Assembly: GCF_001039355.2 (NCBI RefSeq)
Contig: NW_019773736.1
Location: forward strand, 1,183,974 to 1,242,468
DNA: 58,495 bases
Source of the DNA: Lingula anatina
Lineage: Eukaryota > Brachiopoda > Lingulata > Lingulida > Lingulidae
Direction: 5' to 3'
Shown: positions 37,801-49,089 of the stretch, one piece after another
Layout: the number at the start of each line of letters is the position of its first letter
How positions within the stretch are numbered: position 1 is the first letter of the stretch
The notes under the pieces: model-generated
Told to the model about the DNA's origin: nothing
Databases searched by the model: none
The model's input: the letters and a program-made list of their open reading frames with translations, nothing else
Made by a program: the position numbers and the translations under genes

Positions 37801-39222
37801 TGTTGGAATTGGTTAAGGCATTAATTTACAATGCTAACTCATCACTATTTCACCGCATTTTAGTTCGCATTTCATGGCAAATTTACCGTAAGCCATGCGC
37901 TATGACAATTAACAGGTTGCAGGTTGGATTTGTATAGAACCATGGAATATCTTTGACTGTTTCTTGTAAATTCTCTGCTGCCTCGATCAGATCGGAAACT
38001 CATTAGTTTTCTTCACCGCTTCCACCTGAGACTCCAATGTGACGAAGGCAGCAGAGAAGCAGCACGAAATAGCAACCAAGGAGAGGTATGCTGTGGATCC
38101 ACATGTAAATTAATGTAACACAACGTTCTTTCAGCATTACTACATAAGATCCATTGAAGTAATTTGGATTACAACAATTTTGTCCAAAACCGCCTTTCTG
38201 AATTTCGGGCAGCTTTTTTTATACCTGGGCCTGACATTGGACATCTGTTCATTTTCTTTACCAATAACGCCATTTAACGAATTCATGATTCGAATTGTCT
38301 GTATTTACTTGTACGTCGCGCTGAAAAAAAAAAACGCACCAATGCTCAGTTTTATCATTTATTGTTAGTTCTCTCCTTCCCAATAAACGATCTCAGAAGT
38401 AAGCCTCTTTATGTTTTCACCAAAACAAAGGTAAATGTTGCCATGCAACTTCGGATTTACTTAAGTCTTAAAAAGTAAGCTAAAAGCTGAACAAGATTAC
38501 AAATGACTTGGCTAAAGGTATTACGTACACTATAAGTATATTTCGTCTAATCAACTGGCTAGTCTGTGGAGTGTAATTACTGGATTCCCAGTAAAGTACA
38601 TAAATAACTTCTACTAGTGTCTTATACAACTTAAATTAAGTCGACATACCAAGGTACAAACCGAATTAATCACTCAGCGATAAAAAAGTTCAAAACTGCA
38701 CCTTTTCAAATTTTTGGCCCTACTTATCTGGCCTGCTTATCTGCCCCATTTATGCACAGTAAAAAACAAGCAATCAGTTCAAATATCATTTTTCGGATAG
38801 TATGAAACGATTTCTTTAGGTGTTTCTGAAAGTTATACTATTTGGAACTATATGGTGGCATTTTTTTTTTTTTTTTTGTAAAAATTTGACTTTAAATGCA
38901 TCTTCAAGGTATTTGAAACACTGTAAGTAAACTTACATGAGGGAGCAAACTTACACTAGCTCTGACAAAACGATGCACCAGACTGATAGCAAGTTCTCAT
39001 TATCATGATTTTTATGTTACTTGAATTTCGTTGACGTAAAAAATCTCATTTGCCTTCTGCCATGCATCATGATAGCTACGATAAACTGATATTGTCTAAC
39101 ATTTTAGTATACTTTTGCAATTCGACTTTCTCGCTCTAAAATGACGTGACACATACTTCATTAAGTCCGCATTTCAAGTTCGTATCACAATGAAAACGAC
39201 ACGTTAATATGTACAAATCCCT

Positions 39223-40380
39223 TCAAACCTCGTTAGACGTGCAAGAGTTCGTGTTTCTTGCAGATGTCCGGAGCGACCTCATACTGACCACAGTATGTCC
39301 GCTGCAGCTGTGCTCCCGTGACCTCATCACCGTACTCATGGTTTGGCGGAACGCTTTCCGGAACTCCTTGGAAACAAAGTTATATATGATAGGGTTAAGG
39401 CAAGAATTGGCCGAGGCCAGTACGATGGATGATATGGACGTCACAACCCAGGCTCGACTAATCCCCCGCACCTCCAACATCATGAGGATGAAGTTAACGT
39501 GGAACGGTCCCCAGCACAACACAAAGACGGCGGTCACGGCCACCAGGACTACGATGATTCGTGGGTTATAACCGGCGGCCACCAGGGTTTCGCTCTCCGG
39601 GGTAAACCTGCTTCTCCTGATGTGGCACACAATGGCTACCGTGGAGAGTGCGAGGAGGGTCACAGGTATAAAAAAATCTATACCGCTTATAATAGAGAAG
39701 AGTAGATAGAACTCCACGTCCGTCTCCGTGTGCATACTACATTGGTCAATCTCCCGGTAATATAAAGCCGTTGGTATGTTGAAAGCCAGCATAGCCAGCC
39801 ATACGATCACACTGACGGTAATGGCATGGCGTCTGGTTAGGAACTGAGACGCCCGTATCGGAGACGCTATCGCCCTGCAGCGGAACATGCAAATGACGGC
39901 AAGAGAATAGGCGCTCACTCCCATGGTGACATAAGTCGTGAAACGTAACATCTTACATAACACGTCCCCAATCATAAGGCGCCATTTTGAGATGGCGACA
40001 GCGCTCTGCAGCGGAACACAAAACAACAAGAACAGTAAGTCAGCGACGGCAAGGTTCAGAAACAACATGTTGGGGCAGGTCTTCATTTTCTTGTTGTTTA
40101 ATATAACGTATATCACTAAACTATTCCCGGATATCCCAACGACGAGAACAAGGCCGTATATCACTGGTAATAAGATCGATGATATTTCCCTCAAATCCAT
40201 CATAAACTTCATTAGGCCATCATCACCATAACCCCACACTGTGCCACTTTCATTCATGTGGCAGCCCGAGCCCTCCACTGCTCCGCCATCCAATACCGCA
40301 TAACTGACATTCCCGCTATAGTCACCATTGAATGGCATCTTTGCTGATGAAAGATTCAATTGGTAGCAGTCCTCTTCCAT
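39223..40380 (-). CDS. Class A neuropeptide GPCR, galanin/allatostatin-A-like, with FRC in place of DRY
   Basis: A single-exon 385-residue seven-helix receptor, expected at the plasma membrane and coupled to G proteins. ATG at 40380, TGA at 39223. The N-terminus has sequons NLS, NVS and NES. TM1 67-93 (N86), TM2 104-129 (LAVAD, D114), C142 at the top of TM3 and C214 in ECL2 form the usual disulphide, W194 in TM4, CWGPF 289-293 in TM6, NPIIY 329-333 in TM7, then a basic helix 8 (SKEFRKAF). TM2 (LLFLLFCVP) and TM7 suggest the galanin/allatostatin-A (buccalin) group. The TM3 end reads C164-M-F166-R-C168, so the acidic residue and Tyr of DRY are missing while Arg167 is kept. This may raise basal activity or change coupling. 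Ligand not deducible. Confidence 0.9.
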   Translation of the reverse strand: MEEDCYQLNLSSAKMPFNGDYSGNVSYAVLDGGAVEGSGCHMNESGTVWGYGDDGLMKFMMDLREISSILLPVIYGLVLVVGISGNSLVIYVILNNKKMKTCPNMLFLNLAVADLLFLLFCVPLQSAVAISKWRLMIGDVLCKMLRFTTYVTMGVSAYSLAVICMFRCRAIASPIRASQFLTRRHAITVSVIVWLAMLAFNIPTALYYREIDQCSMHTETDVEFYLLFSIISGIDFFIPVTLLALSTVAIVCHIRRSRFTPESETLVAAGYNPRIIVVLVAVTAVFVLCWGPFHVNFILMMLEVRGISRAWVVTSISSIVLASANSCLNPIIYNFVSKEFRKAFRQTMSTVMRSREHSCSGHTVVSMRSLRTSARNTNSCTSNEV

Positions 40381-41800
40381 TATTTCTTCTAGTTATCGAA
40401 CAGGTGGGTTTCACATTTGAATAGTTTGTCTGCAGACCTTAAAAACATTATTTACTATTGTGCAAAACGACAGCGCAAATTTACACAGCCTTTGTCTGTT
40501 GTTGCTTTTTTCCCTATGGCTTGCCGATGTTTGGAAACCTGTTATCCCTGATTCAGCCGTAAGCATGTTCAGTTGGGAAGTGAAAATGACATGTATTTCT
40601 CATTCCGCAACATGTTGTATCTTCGCCCTAACACTAGTTGATCAGTTTAATACAAATTAAGACTGAGTGGGCACACTTTCCAACAGAAGAGATTAACAGC
40701 GGCCCATGGTTTATATCTGAAGTGTTTTCCGCCAGCTCTAGTGGCCGTTTAACGTCTGAAACGCTTCTTTCAGTGTTGTCATCACTTAGAACACGCGTCT
40801 GCGCCTACGGGTCTTGCCGAAAGGCTTAAATGTTGCGTGTGACGTCAAAATAACGCCTGAATCTCCTGGGAGTGACCGTGTATAACGATGCAGACTTCAA
40901 CAAGGTGCGAGTGAAATTACATTCTTAGAAATGTAATATCATTCTTTTAGATGTTATCTCCGATAAGAGAAAATTTGAACCGATGCTTTTGCCGCCAAAG
41001 CACCTTATTCGCAAGACTTTAAGAATTCCCCTTCAAATCAAAAGTTTTACCGCGTGTATTATTTGTTTATCAGCAGTCATGTTAGACGAGCAACAAATAT
41101 TCTTGTGTGGGTGAGAGCTATGACTGTTGTTTTTTCCGGGTTGGCTAAGATTAGAGCGGAGTTCTTTCATTACATAAACACAGGAAACTCTGCCACTAGG
41201 GATGGTTGTGTGCCTTATGACCTGCGTAAAAATGGGCGTTTTGAAGTAGTTTTCAAATAATGAATTTTTGCAGCTTTATGATTAAAATTGAACCAGACCT
41301 AGCAGATAAAATTAATTTGATATATTGATATTGACAGAAGCATATATCTTGCAAAGAGGTCAATATTATTAGTAAGCACACAATAAAATGAATGTTGAGG
41401 ACATACAGTGCGCGTTAGACTGCCATATACAGCAAAACAATTTATTTCAATGTTTTTTATTGAATTACGATGGCATATCCTATCCAATGCTTTTGAGGCA
41501 ATTGCGAGCTTTAAACACGCTTTAGAGTTGCATTGTTGTTGTACCGTTAGGGGTGAAACTCACCATTTCTGCTGCGAGAACTCTAAATATGGATCAGCAT
41601 TGTATGCAGTCATTGTGGCCAGTGCTTTCCCTGCACAAATTGCGAAGCCGTTTCTGTGGGTTCTTTTTCATTTGCATATAGATCCCATGGTTATCAGTAG
41701 CGATGAAAATTATCGCTTTAGGAAAATTCACTTCAGAGGGAGAATTAACGGCAGAAAAAAATCGCCTCGCACCTTCTATCCTTTATCTATAATGATATTA
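40381..41800. other. Upstream flank of the minus-strand GPCR
   Basis: No gene recognised. Contains a perfect CRE (40840-40847). A stop-free stretch through 41408-41899 has no ATG at its start, runs into a dispersed repeat, and has no domain. Confidence 0.6.
40840..40847. promoter_or_regulatory. Perfect CRE (TGACGTCA)
   Basis: The full palindromic cAMP-response element lies about 460 bases upstream of the minus-strand GPCR start. Consistent with CREB-type control of a neuronal receptor gene, but one 8-mer is weak evidence alone. Confidence 0.35.
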
Positions 41801-42620
41801 TGTCTAGTGAAATTTCTAAAAATTGCTGTCAATTTTCCTCCTCCCCATTGTGTCAATTGTCTCGTCGTGTCATTTAACGTGTCACTAGATATAATATAGA
41901 CAAAATTCATGTACAATGTTAGTGTACGATGAAAAAATGGTTAATTAATAGCACGCTATATAAAGGAAGATATTAGGCTCTTTTCTACCAAATATATATT
42001 CTGAAATGTTTGTCAGCAATTTATGATGAACTGAAACTTATTCATCCTGGAACAAATGCACAAAGGTTTTATTTTAAATATGCATCTGGAACTTCTTCCG
42101 ATTACGTTGCGTTTCAGAGAGTATCGCTTACCTCGTTTTTTCTGTCTTTCTACAAAATACCCAGACCCATTAATTATACTGTATCTGGTAGTCAAAAAAA
42201 TTTAAAAAACGACCTAGATGTCTCACTTTAATAACTCATCAACCATACAAGACGTTTCAACGATTTTCAGTAAAAACTACTCCATGATATTGCTTCTGTT
42301 TCGAGTGTACTAGTATGTTCGTAAAATCCCTACAGCGATCAATTCAAAACCCATAGTCCAAAAACCAGTTCCATCCGCAATCTCTGTGAAAAGCTGATTA
42401 GTTTTTATGATTATCTTCTGCAGTCTTGCATCCTGCTGTCAGTGTCTTGTCCATTGTAATACATGTATCTGTACATGATTTGGCCTCCGGTAAAAATACA
42501 CAGTATTCCTCCAGACTTCTGAAATATGGTCAGATCATAACGCCCTTGTTGAGACTATCGTCGCTGCACTTTCAAGCCTGGAAATGCTGTGACTTTGATA
42601 AACAAACATTCAAGTTTTAT
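41801..42620. repeat. Dispersed repeat, copy 1
   Basis: About 820 bases align with 54369-55560: for example AATTTCTAAAAATTGCTGTC, AAATATATATTCTGAAATG, CCATGATATTGCTTCTG, TTCGAGTGTACTAGTA and CCAGACTTCTGAAATATGG. No coding potential or terminal structure is seen. Copy 1 lacks a 210-base stretch present in copy 2. Confidence 0.85.
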
Positions 42621-45600
42621 TTATGAATTAGCATGCGTTTTTGTTTTGTTTTTTTTTTTTTCAATTTTTCCTGTTGCTAATTTATAAATATTGTGAAAGC
42701 TTCGTACTCCTTGCTTGATCTCCACAGGAAGAAAAAAATTGTAACGATTAAGTTGCGTCTGTTATTAATTAAAGGGTATTAAAGTGTTATATGATATACA
42801 TGTAATGTTTCTAAAAAGTAAAGCAGTATTAGGTCCAATAGCAATGGGTCAAATAGGCAAGTACGCAATTTGTTTTTGGTATTGATTTCATCCTCTTTAA
42901 TTCATAAGTATTTGTAAAGATTTGTATAGTTGTTGTAAAGTTGTTATGGCTAGAGTAGAGAGCCTGTAAAATGCAACTTGTACACGTTTTAGTGCTCAAT
43001 AAAGATTATATTATAAATTGTCTTTTTACTAATTAAAACATGTTTGAAAACAGGAGTCAATACTAAATGCCATGCCTTGACATCACGAGCAGTATATACC
43101 AATTTACTTCCGGATATTAGTGATGATATCATTTTAATTCAATTTTGTAATAGATATTACGATTAAATTCATGTTCATGACAGTATCACAGGTTGAGGCG
43201 TCACTGTTGTCCCGTGTGGTAACAAGTGTAAAAACATTAAATGAAGAACTTTTGATGTTTTAGTTACATTTAACTGCAAGTTACGTTTTATACTACCAGT
43301 AGATCTACCATATTATCATTTCATTCACACCTCACACAGAGTTTTTATCATTTTCTGTCTTGCCTCTGAGCATTATCTGCGGCTATCTACATGTAGTTCT
43401 CGGAAATTTAAGTGGAAAGTTAATTTCCCTCGCGGTGGCCATTACGTCTGCCCCGCTATCTGGACATGCCATTCCATCTCGCTTATTGAACTCTGGGTCA
43501 CAAATTCTTTCTCCCCTCAAGAGAAAATGAGAGAATACTAATTGGAATAAGGAAAGACTTAATTGATATACAAGTAGTTGGGAAAATATAAGATGATATC
43601 TTACACCATCGGGTACACTTAACAATAATGGAAACTTGGGAATGGAAAGTAGGCTGCCAGCTTGTGATTTGTGGGAGGTGGAAGGAATTCGAGCAAAATT
43701 ATGATGAGAGAGTAAGATGGGCATAACTTAATACGCATACACCCTACGCTGGTGAAACTGTAATTTTGCTTTGTAACTATTATTTTGAAATTTGTCTTTA
43801 AATATTTCCTGAAGAATAAAGTTGTGTGCTTGACAGTTGCGTTTCAGGAAGGTGATTAATTTTAAGCCACTTGGATTTTATATCCCGAAGATAAAAGATT
43901 AACATATTAGATATTCAGTGAATGTTTCACAGTCAACTTTGTCTTAAAATAATCAGACATTGAACAATGTAGTCCACTCATTCATATGATATCTCAATAT
44001 TCTGCTAAATTGATGGAGGAGTTAGTGATAACTAATGTCACAAACAACAACAACAGCAACAATAGAACGATATTTATTTGCAAACTGTAATTGCTTTAGT
44101 GGAATAAGAAAATATAAGTCATCATGTCTTTCCTTTGGTGACTTCAGTCGCTTACGCACGAATACCAGACTATATCAAGCGTGCTGTCAGTGCTGTGTCA
44201 CTGCCCTTACTACCATGATAATTCTATCTACTGTACTTTGCCACCGATACGATTAAGTTTTTTCTGGTATTTAATCCCCAGCGTCACTTAATGACCATGT
44301 TGCTCGCGAAACCACTTTAAAGATGACCATAAACTCTCTTGGTTGAAGACCTTAAAATGTCACGAATGGCTTTCATGCAATTGTTTTGATATTATTGGTC
44401 ATTCGCAAATGATTGTCGGATAGCTTTCATCTTTCGAAGGACTAATTCCTTGATCTTTCGCGTTGAAAAGAAAAATTCTTAATAAGATTTTGGTTTTGCA
44501 CTTCGTTTAACGTTTTTCATTTACTGTGTCTTGATTAAATTATCTAACTAGTTGGATTTAGTATACAGAGTGTGTGCAGACCAGAAAGCGTTCCCCAAAG
44601 CACCTGACTTTCTCCATTGTGGTAGAGATGTTTACTATGGCAGTCTATTCTCTGCTTTGCTGTAGCATCATTGATTGGTAATTGTATATTTTATGTATTC
44701 ATGGATGCATAATTTGCGAGTCAAATAAGCCAGCTCGTTCTTCTTATTTTCATTTTAGGAATGCAAATGGAAAAAAACGTACGAACATACACAGACATAG
44801 AAATGGCGGCCGCTGCAAGTTATCGGTGTTTAATTCTATCAGATAAAGCTGAAATGCAATGGATTATAATATGAATAATGCAAAATTAGGGGAGTTATAA
44901 TTGGTCTAATTCTTCCAGTTGAAGTCATAACAGAAATAGAGATACATGAAATGTATGTACAAGAGACTTCCACTTTGTGTAACTGTATATTAGCAAATAG
45001 TGTCAGTGTCAGCCATCTGCATGTTGAGAAATATATCCTAATCAGACTGTTTTAGTTAGCACACTGTCAATTGAACTGTCACGGACAATTACGCTTTAAT
45101 AAAGTGTTTAATCATTATTATGTTTTTGTTGTTGTTGTTTATTTTAGATCCACTGACTTGTAGATACACTGTAATTTGGGCCTACCACTAGATCCAATGG
45201 CACGATTAAAAAGGCGCAATTTCTCTTTCTTCTCATCCTTGATCAGAACAGAAGTTATAATCAGTTTTACATTTTATTGATTTATCGCATTAACTTAGTT
45301 AAGTTATTAACTTAACACTAACTTTCACTAAGGTAGAATAACATTCAAGAGCAACAAGACGCACGAGTGTAAATATTCTCACACACTTTTTATTAATTTA
45401 TCCAGCGTTAACGACAGAAACACAGCTACAAAACCTGCGCATCTACATGTATATAACTGCTTTGCCCATTCGCATTTAATTAAAAACAATGTCAGATCAT
45501 TGTAACTTGTAGTGAAACTCTCTGGGTGAGCACAAACGTCAAACCACCACTTCCGCCCAGGTGACATAACAATCATTCAAACAATTTTCTGAACATGATA

Positions 45601-46894
45601 TCCATGGTTTCGTGATAAAAATTTCTATTTTCTATCAAAACCGTGATACAAAAAGTCCTTACTAGAAAAAGATCCAACCTTCATTTCTTCTCCACTTAGA
45701 TCTAGGTACTAGCCTAGGGGGCTTATTTCACATTTCTGAACAACGCAGCGATGGCGCATTATTTTTCCATAACCGTACACATACAGTAATTATGGAATAT
45801 CTGAAATTCCTTAATCCATCCTTCTTGAAATTCTTTACTAAATCTCCGATAACTTATACAAATTAAAGCAAGGAATAATCCTATCATTCTAAAATGGAAA
45901 AAATGAACAAGTTTAGATATTTCTTTTCTTCACAATAGGAGAAAAGGACGTATAATCTGATATAGTATTTCACTCTCTTGACATTGGAAAACAGTGGATG
46001 TTTCTATTTTCTATTATGTCTGGAAATGTGTCGTTTTTTATTTTTGTATATCATAGAAAAATTGGAAAAAACGAAGAAAAATCTCGTTTTTTCCTTTTTC
46101 ATTTTAAAATGAAAAACGAAAATGTTTTTCAATTCATTTTGACTATTCATGACGAAATAGAAATCACCTTCCCCCCATACAATGCTTGGACGGTCCGTAA
46201 AACCTGTTAAAATCAGATTTTTTTTCTTCAGCATTGGATTTTCTATAGCCAAAAGATTATCGCAGGATGGGGCACATGTAGTAATAAGCAGTCGAAAGCA
46301 GAAATCGTGGATACCGCACTTGCTCTCTTGAAGAAAGATGGTTTCATTGTCAGTGGAATGGTATGCCATGTAGCAAAAAGGAAGACAGAGAAAACTCATT
46401 TCTGAGTATAGTATCTGATATATGTTTGTGAGAGTAATCAGTATTTTTATTTGACATTGAGCATTTACAATCATTATGTCATACTTGTACAGCAATTGGA
46501 TTTGTACCTGGATAATATTAATCGTGAAAAAAGAAAGATATTTTATTCGTACGAAAGTATTGCAGGCAACGCTTAATGACAGCCTTACTGGTTTATGATA
46601 TGAGCCATCGGTGTGTTAGTTAGAAGAAATCAAGAAAATATTATCAGCATTTGCCGCAGGACATCACGTCTAATCATAAGAAAAGAGTTTATTCAGCCAT
46701 TGATATATAAATTAAATTCACATAAAACGGAAATTGGATTGCTATTCGGGTAAAGTGTATAAAGTATAAGATAACAATGCAGTTTCTAAAATTTAGTTGG
46801 TAAAAATTAGATTTTTGTTGTTAAAATGAGAGACAGCAGCTTTGTAAAAACTCTTTAAAAACTCAGTCTCGGCCAAAAAAAAAAACTATTAATT
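42621..46894. other. Intergenic region between the two GPCRs
   Basis: AT-rich DNA with a T-run near 42647 and a perfect 22-bp palindrome at 46095-46116 (TTTTTCATTTT mirrored). ORFs of 113 (43383-43724, - strand) and 163 codons (46004-46495, - strand) have no domain and low-complexity parts. Nothing else recognised. Confidence 0.6.
46095..46116. repeat. Perfect 22-bp AT palindrome
   Basis: TTTTTCATTTT followed by AAAATGAAAAA, no spacer. Could extrude as a cruciform; in AT-rich DNA such palindromes also arise by chance. Confidence 0.8.
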
Positions 46895-47233
46895 ATGCTG
46901 CATTTCAAAAATCCCCTTGGTCTTCAAACTGAACCACTAGAACGTGGTGTAAAAGTCTTGATAGTGTTTTCTGTCATTGGTGCCAAGGTGCCAAAAGTTG
47001 ATTTACAGATGTCACCTTTATTCATTGGTGGTCTGTCGTTTGTAAAACGCATTGTGGAACAATACTACGAAACCTACGTAAGGTGTGGGTTGTCTGTTAT
47101 CCAAGTTAAGTCACGTAAGGTAGGCCCAAAAACTCCAATCTTTGCTGTTGAGACCACAAGTTTGGTGTTCTCAGCTAACCTTTGTGCTATAAACGGTTGC
47201 AATCTCTGTCAGCAATGTAACTTACCTAAGTAG
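46895..47233 (+). CDS. Doubtful small ORF (112 codons), unknown
   Basis: ATG to TAG, 112 residues, ending 234 bases before the next GPCR start. The product is mixed hydrophobic and basic (RGVKVLIVFSVIGAKVPKVD, then a Cys-rich end CAINGCNLCQQC). No signal peptide, TM or family recognised. It could be a transposon relic or chance; listed because its composition is more protein-like than other intergenic ORFs. Confidence 0.15.
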   Translation: MLHFKNPLGLQTEPLERGVKVLIVFSVIGAKVPKVDLQMSPLFIGGLSFVKRIVEQYYETYVRCGLSVIQVKSRKVGPKTPIFAVETTSLVFSANLCAINGCNLCQQCNLPK

Positions 47234-47370
47234 CACAGGTCACATTGAGACGAAGCAATTATGTAAAAGCAATTCACGAGATTGTGCTCTGTATCAGTTT
47301 TCCTTATTAATGCCGGATGATGATTATTACAAGATTGTTAGACGGTACTTACAAATACGATGTATGGACG

Positions 47371-47378
47371 TATATAAG
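47371..47378 (+). promoter_or_regulatory. Candidate TATA box of the plus-strand GPCR
   Basis: TATATAAG 90 bases before the ATG at 47468. A start near 47400 would give a 5' UTR of about 65 nt. A donor-like AGAGGTAAGC lies at 47442-47451, so a spliced leader is possible. Confidence 0.4.
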
Positions 47379-47467
47379 CGTGATAATTTCACATTCGGTT
47401 TATATCCTTCTTGTATGAATACCTGAATTTCACTGGGACTCAGAGGTAAGCAGAAAAGTTTTTAAAG

Positions 47468-48460
47468 ATGAATGACACTGTGACACCAGTCCACTTTCCA
47501 AATATAAGTAATGTAGACGACAAAGTGTTTCTATATTTTGTCGGAGGAGTTTCGGCTTTCTTCACTGCTTTGGCTGGTCTTGTTTTGAACACGGTGTCTT
47601 TTGTCGTGTTACGAAATTTCAAGGTCCAGAATTCATCGACCTTTTTGCTCAGTTGCTTGGCAGTTGCAGACAATTTCTTCATCCTTTCGCAAACATTTTT
47701 TATCAGCATCCCGTCCATATTCTACTACATTGAACTAATTCCAGGAACCCTTCCCTTTATTGCGAAACATTCACGAGTGCTTTGGTCATTAAACAACTGG
47801 TTCATTCTTATTCCGATTTGGATGAGCGTTCTTGTTACCGTTGACCGCTACCGTCTTATTTGTCGGCCAATTTCACAGCTCCTGGATACCACATCTCTGA
47901 AGACGTGGGTAGGATGGGTGGTCATCGTGGTCATTGCTTCTTTTATAAGTGTTATACCAAAATACTTTTTCGTCGTTTCAGCCGCATTTCAGCCATGTTC
48001 GTTGAACAAGACCTATCCATTTTGCTTCAAACCACCCGTTGTCCGTTTTTCCGAGCATAAGATCTACTGGCTTGCTTTTCACGCTATTTTTTATTTTTGT
48101 ATTCCTTTTTTAATTGTAACCAAGTGCAATGTGCGAATAATACGCAGACTGCGAGAACTATCCAAACGACGCACAGTGCTTTTCGTTAAAAAAATGACCA
48201 TTGACCGAGAATTGACAAAAATTGTAATTATGATCGCCGTTTCTTCTCTGGTATTTCATCTGTTTTATACTTGCACTTTTATTATTGGGTTCTATCCAGA
48301 AGTATTGCCGCAGAATATTACACGGAATATGCCGTTATTCTTCCAAGTGCTAAACCTCGTAGTAGTGCTTAACTCTTCTATCAATTTTTTCTTTTATGGA
48401 TTGTTCGGTAAAACGTTTCAACGTACTCTGAAATCCATGTGTTGCTCTAGGTGCGCATAA
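47468..48460 (+). CDS. Class A GPCR, FMRFamide-receptor-like
   Basis: A single-exon 330-residue seven-helix receptor, probably for an RFamide-type or related neuropeptide at the plasma membrane. ATG 47468, TAA ending 48460. N-terminal sequons NDT and NIS; TM1 about 20-48 (N41); TM2 58-88 (LAVAD, D68); DRY at 126-128 followed by RLICRPI; ECL2 with C157 and C166; TM6 about 231-257 without the CWxP motif; TM7 272-300 with NSSINFFFY instead of NPxxY; a CCSRCA end likely palmitoylated. NSS-x-NF-x-x-Y followed by LFGKTF is typical of the FMRFamide-receptor group. Position 3.25 is Ser102, so the canonical TM3-ECL2 disulphide is absent. These receptors are greatly expanded in lophotrochozoans; the ligand cannot be read. 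Confidence 0.88.
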   Translation: MNDTVTPVHFPNISNVDDKVFLYFVGGVSAFFTALAGLVLNTVSFVVLRNFKVQNSSTFLLSCLAVADNFFILSQTFFISIPSIFYYIELIPGTLPFIAKHSRVLWSLNNWFILIPIWMSVLVTVDRYRLICRPISQLLDTTSLKTWVGWVVIVVIASFISVIPKYFFVVSAAFQPCSLNKTYPFCFKPPVVRFSEHKIYWLAFHAIFYFCIPFLIVTKCNVRIIRRLRELSKRRTVLFVKKMTIDRELTKIVIMIAVSSLVFHLFYTCTFIIGFYPEVLPQNITRNMPLFFQVLNLVVVLNSSINFFFYGLFGKTFQRTLKSMCCSRCA

Positions 48461-48886
48461 GGCGATGAAAGAAAAATTCACAAATAAGTTCCAAGGGGAC
48501 ATTTGATGATCGACTTAATCTTGAGCAAGACAGATTCCAATTAACTCACCGATATTGAAATATTTGAAAATTTATGTAGGATTAGGAAGTGAAAGAAAGA
48601 GGTCATTTGAATCGAATTAAAACCAGGGAGCTCTCATTATGTGAGTTGAATATCCAAGTAACTGTTTAACACCTAATTGTAAAAGAAAAAGCAACATTTA
48701 GCAATGCAGCTTATAATTGCACGTATAAATTGAATTACTGCTGTTTATATGGATGTCAGAAGAAAGATAACAAGCTTTTCAAAGCATTTCCGATAGATTA
48801 TTAACCCGCACGACTACGGGCAATCATATCACACCAGTTATAAAAGAACTGCGCTGCCTGCACTCCAAACCAAGTTTTCCTTTTAA

Positions 48887-48909
48887 TTTTTTTTTTTTTT
48901 TTTTTTTTT
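48887..48909 (+). repeat. T homopolymer (23)
   Basis: An uninterrupted T-run inside copy 1 of the tandem duplication. Confidence 0.95.
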
Positions 48910-49052
48910 GCATAATTTTAAATATCTTTGTCATTGTGTTCGTAAGTATTGTTTTTATGTAAAGTCCACTGAACATTTTAACGGAATTTATTATTATTAT
49001 TATTTAGTCAGGACAATGAATTTCTGTCTCGCGGAACGAAATTCAAAGAACT

Positions 49053-49089
49053 AAACACTGTTTTCACAGGACCTGTGAAAACAGTGTTT
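49053..49089. repeat. 37-bp near-perfect palindrome
   Basis: AAACACTGTTTTCACAGG, a single A, then CCTGTGAAAACAGTGTTT: 18-bp perfect arms with a one-base centre. The matching place in the second duplicate (about 50030-50052) has only one related arm (ACACTGTTTTT), so the palindrome formed in, or was lost from, one copy. Confidence 0.95.

Larger units (their letters stand above)
28920..39222. other. Intergenic region between crb and the first GPCR
   Basis: About 10 kb without a gene I can support. CpG is roughly three times denser than in crb. It contains a hairpin-bearing block (29.0-29.8 kb), a TATA/CRE-like site (30.07-30.11 kb), a MITE (31051-31219), an inverted repeat (32938-33027), a GT microsatellite (34865-34896) and several G- or T-runs. 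Stretches 35.0-38.8 kb show nothing recognised. Confidence 0.7.

Noticed and set aside
37480-37824. 98-codon ORF near 37.5 kb
   Set aside because: It starts at a plausible ATG but has no domain. The DNA looks like a possible repeat, but no second copy exists in the window to support that.
41408-41899. 163-codon plus-strand ORF
   Set aside because: No ATG at the start, no domain, and its 3' end lies in a dispersed noncoding repeat.
43383-43724. 113-codon minus-strand ORF starting with ATG
   Set aside because: No family, signal peptide or supporting context; isolated in intergenic DNA.
46004-46495. 163-codon minus-strand ORF
   Set aside because: Low-complexity Phe/Lys-rich translation of an AT palindrome region, with no domain.
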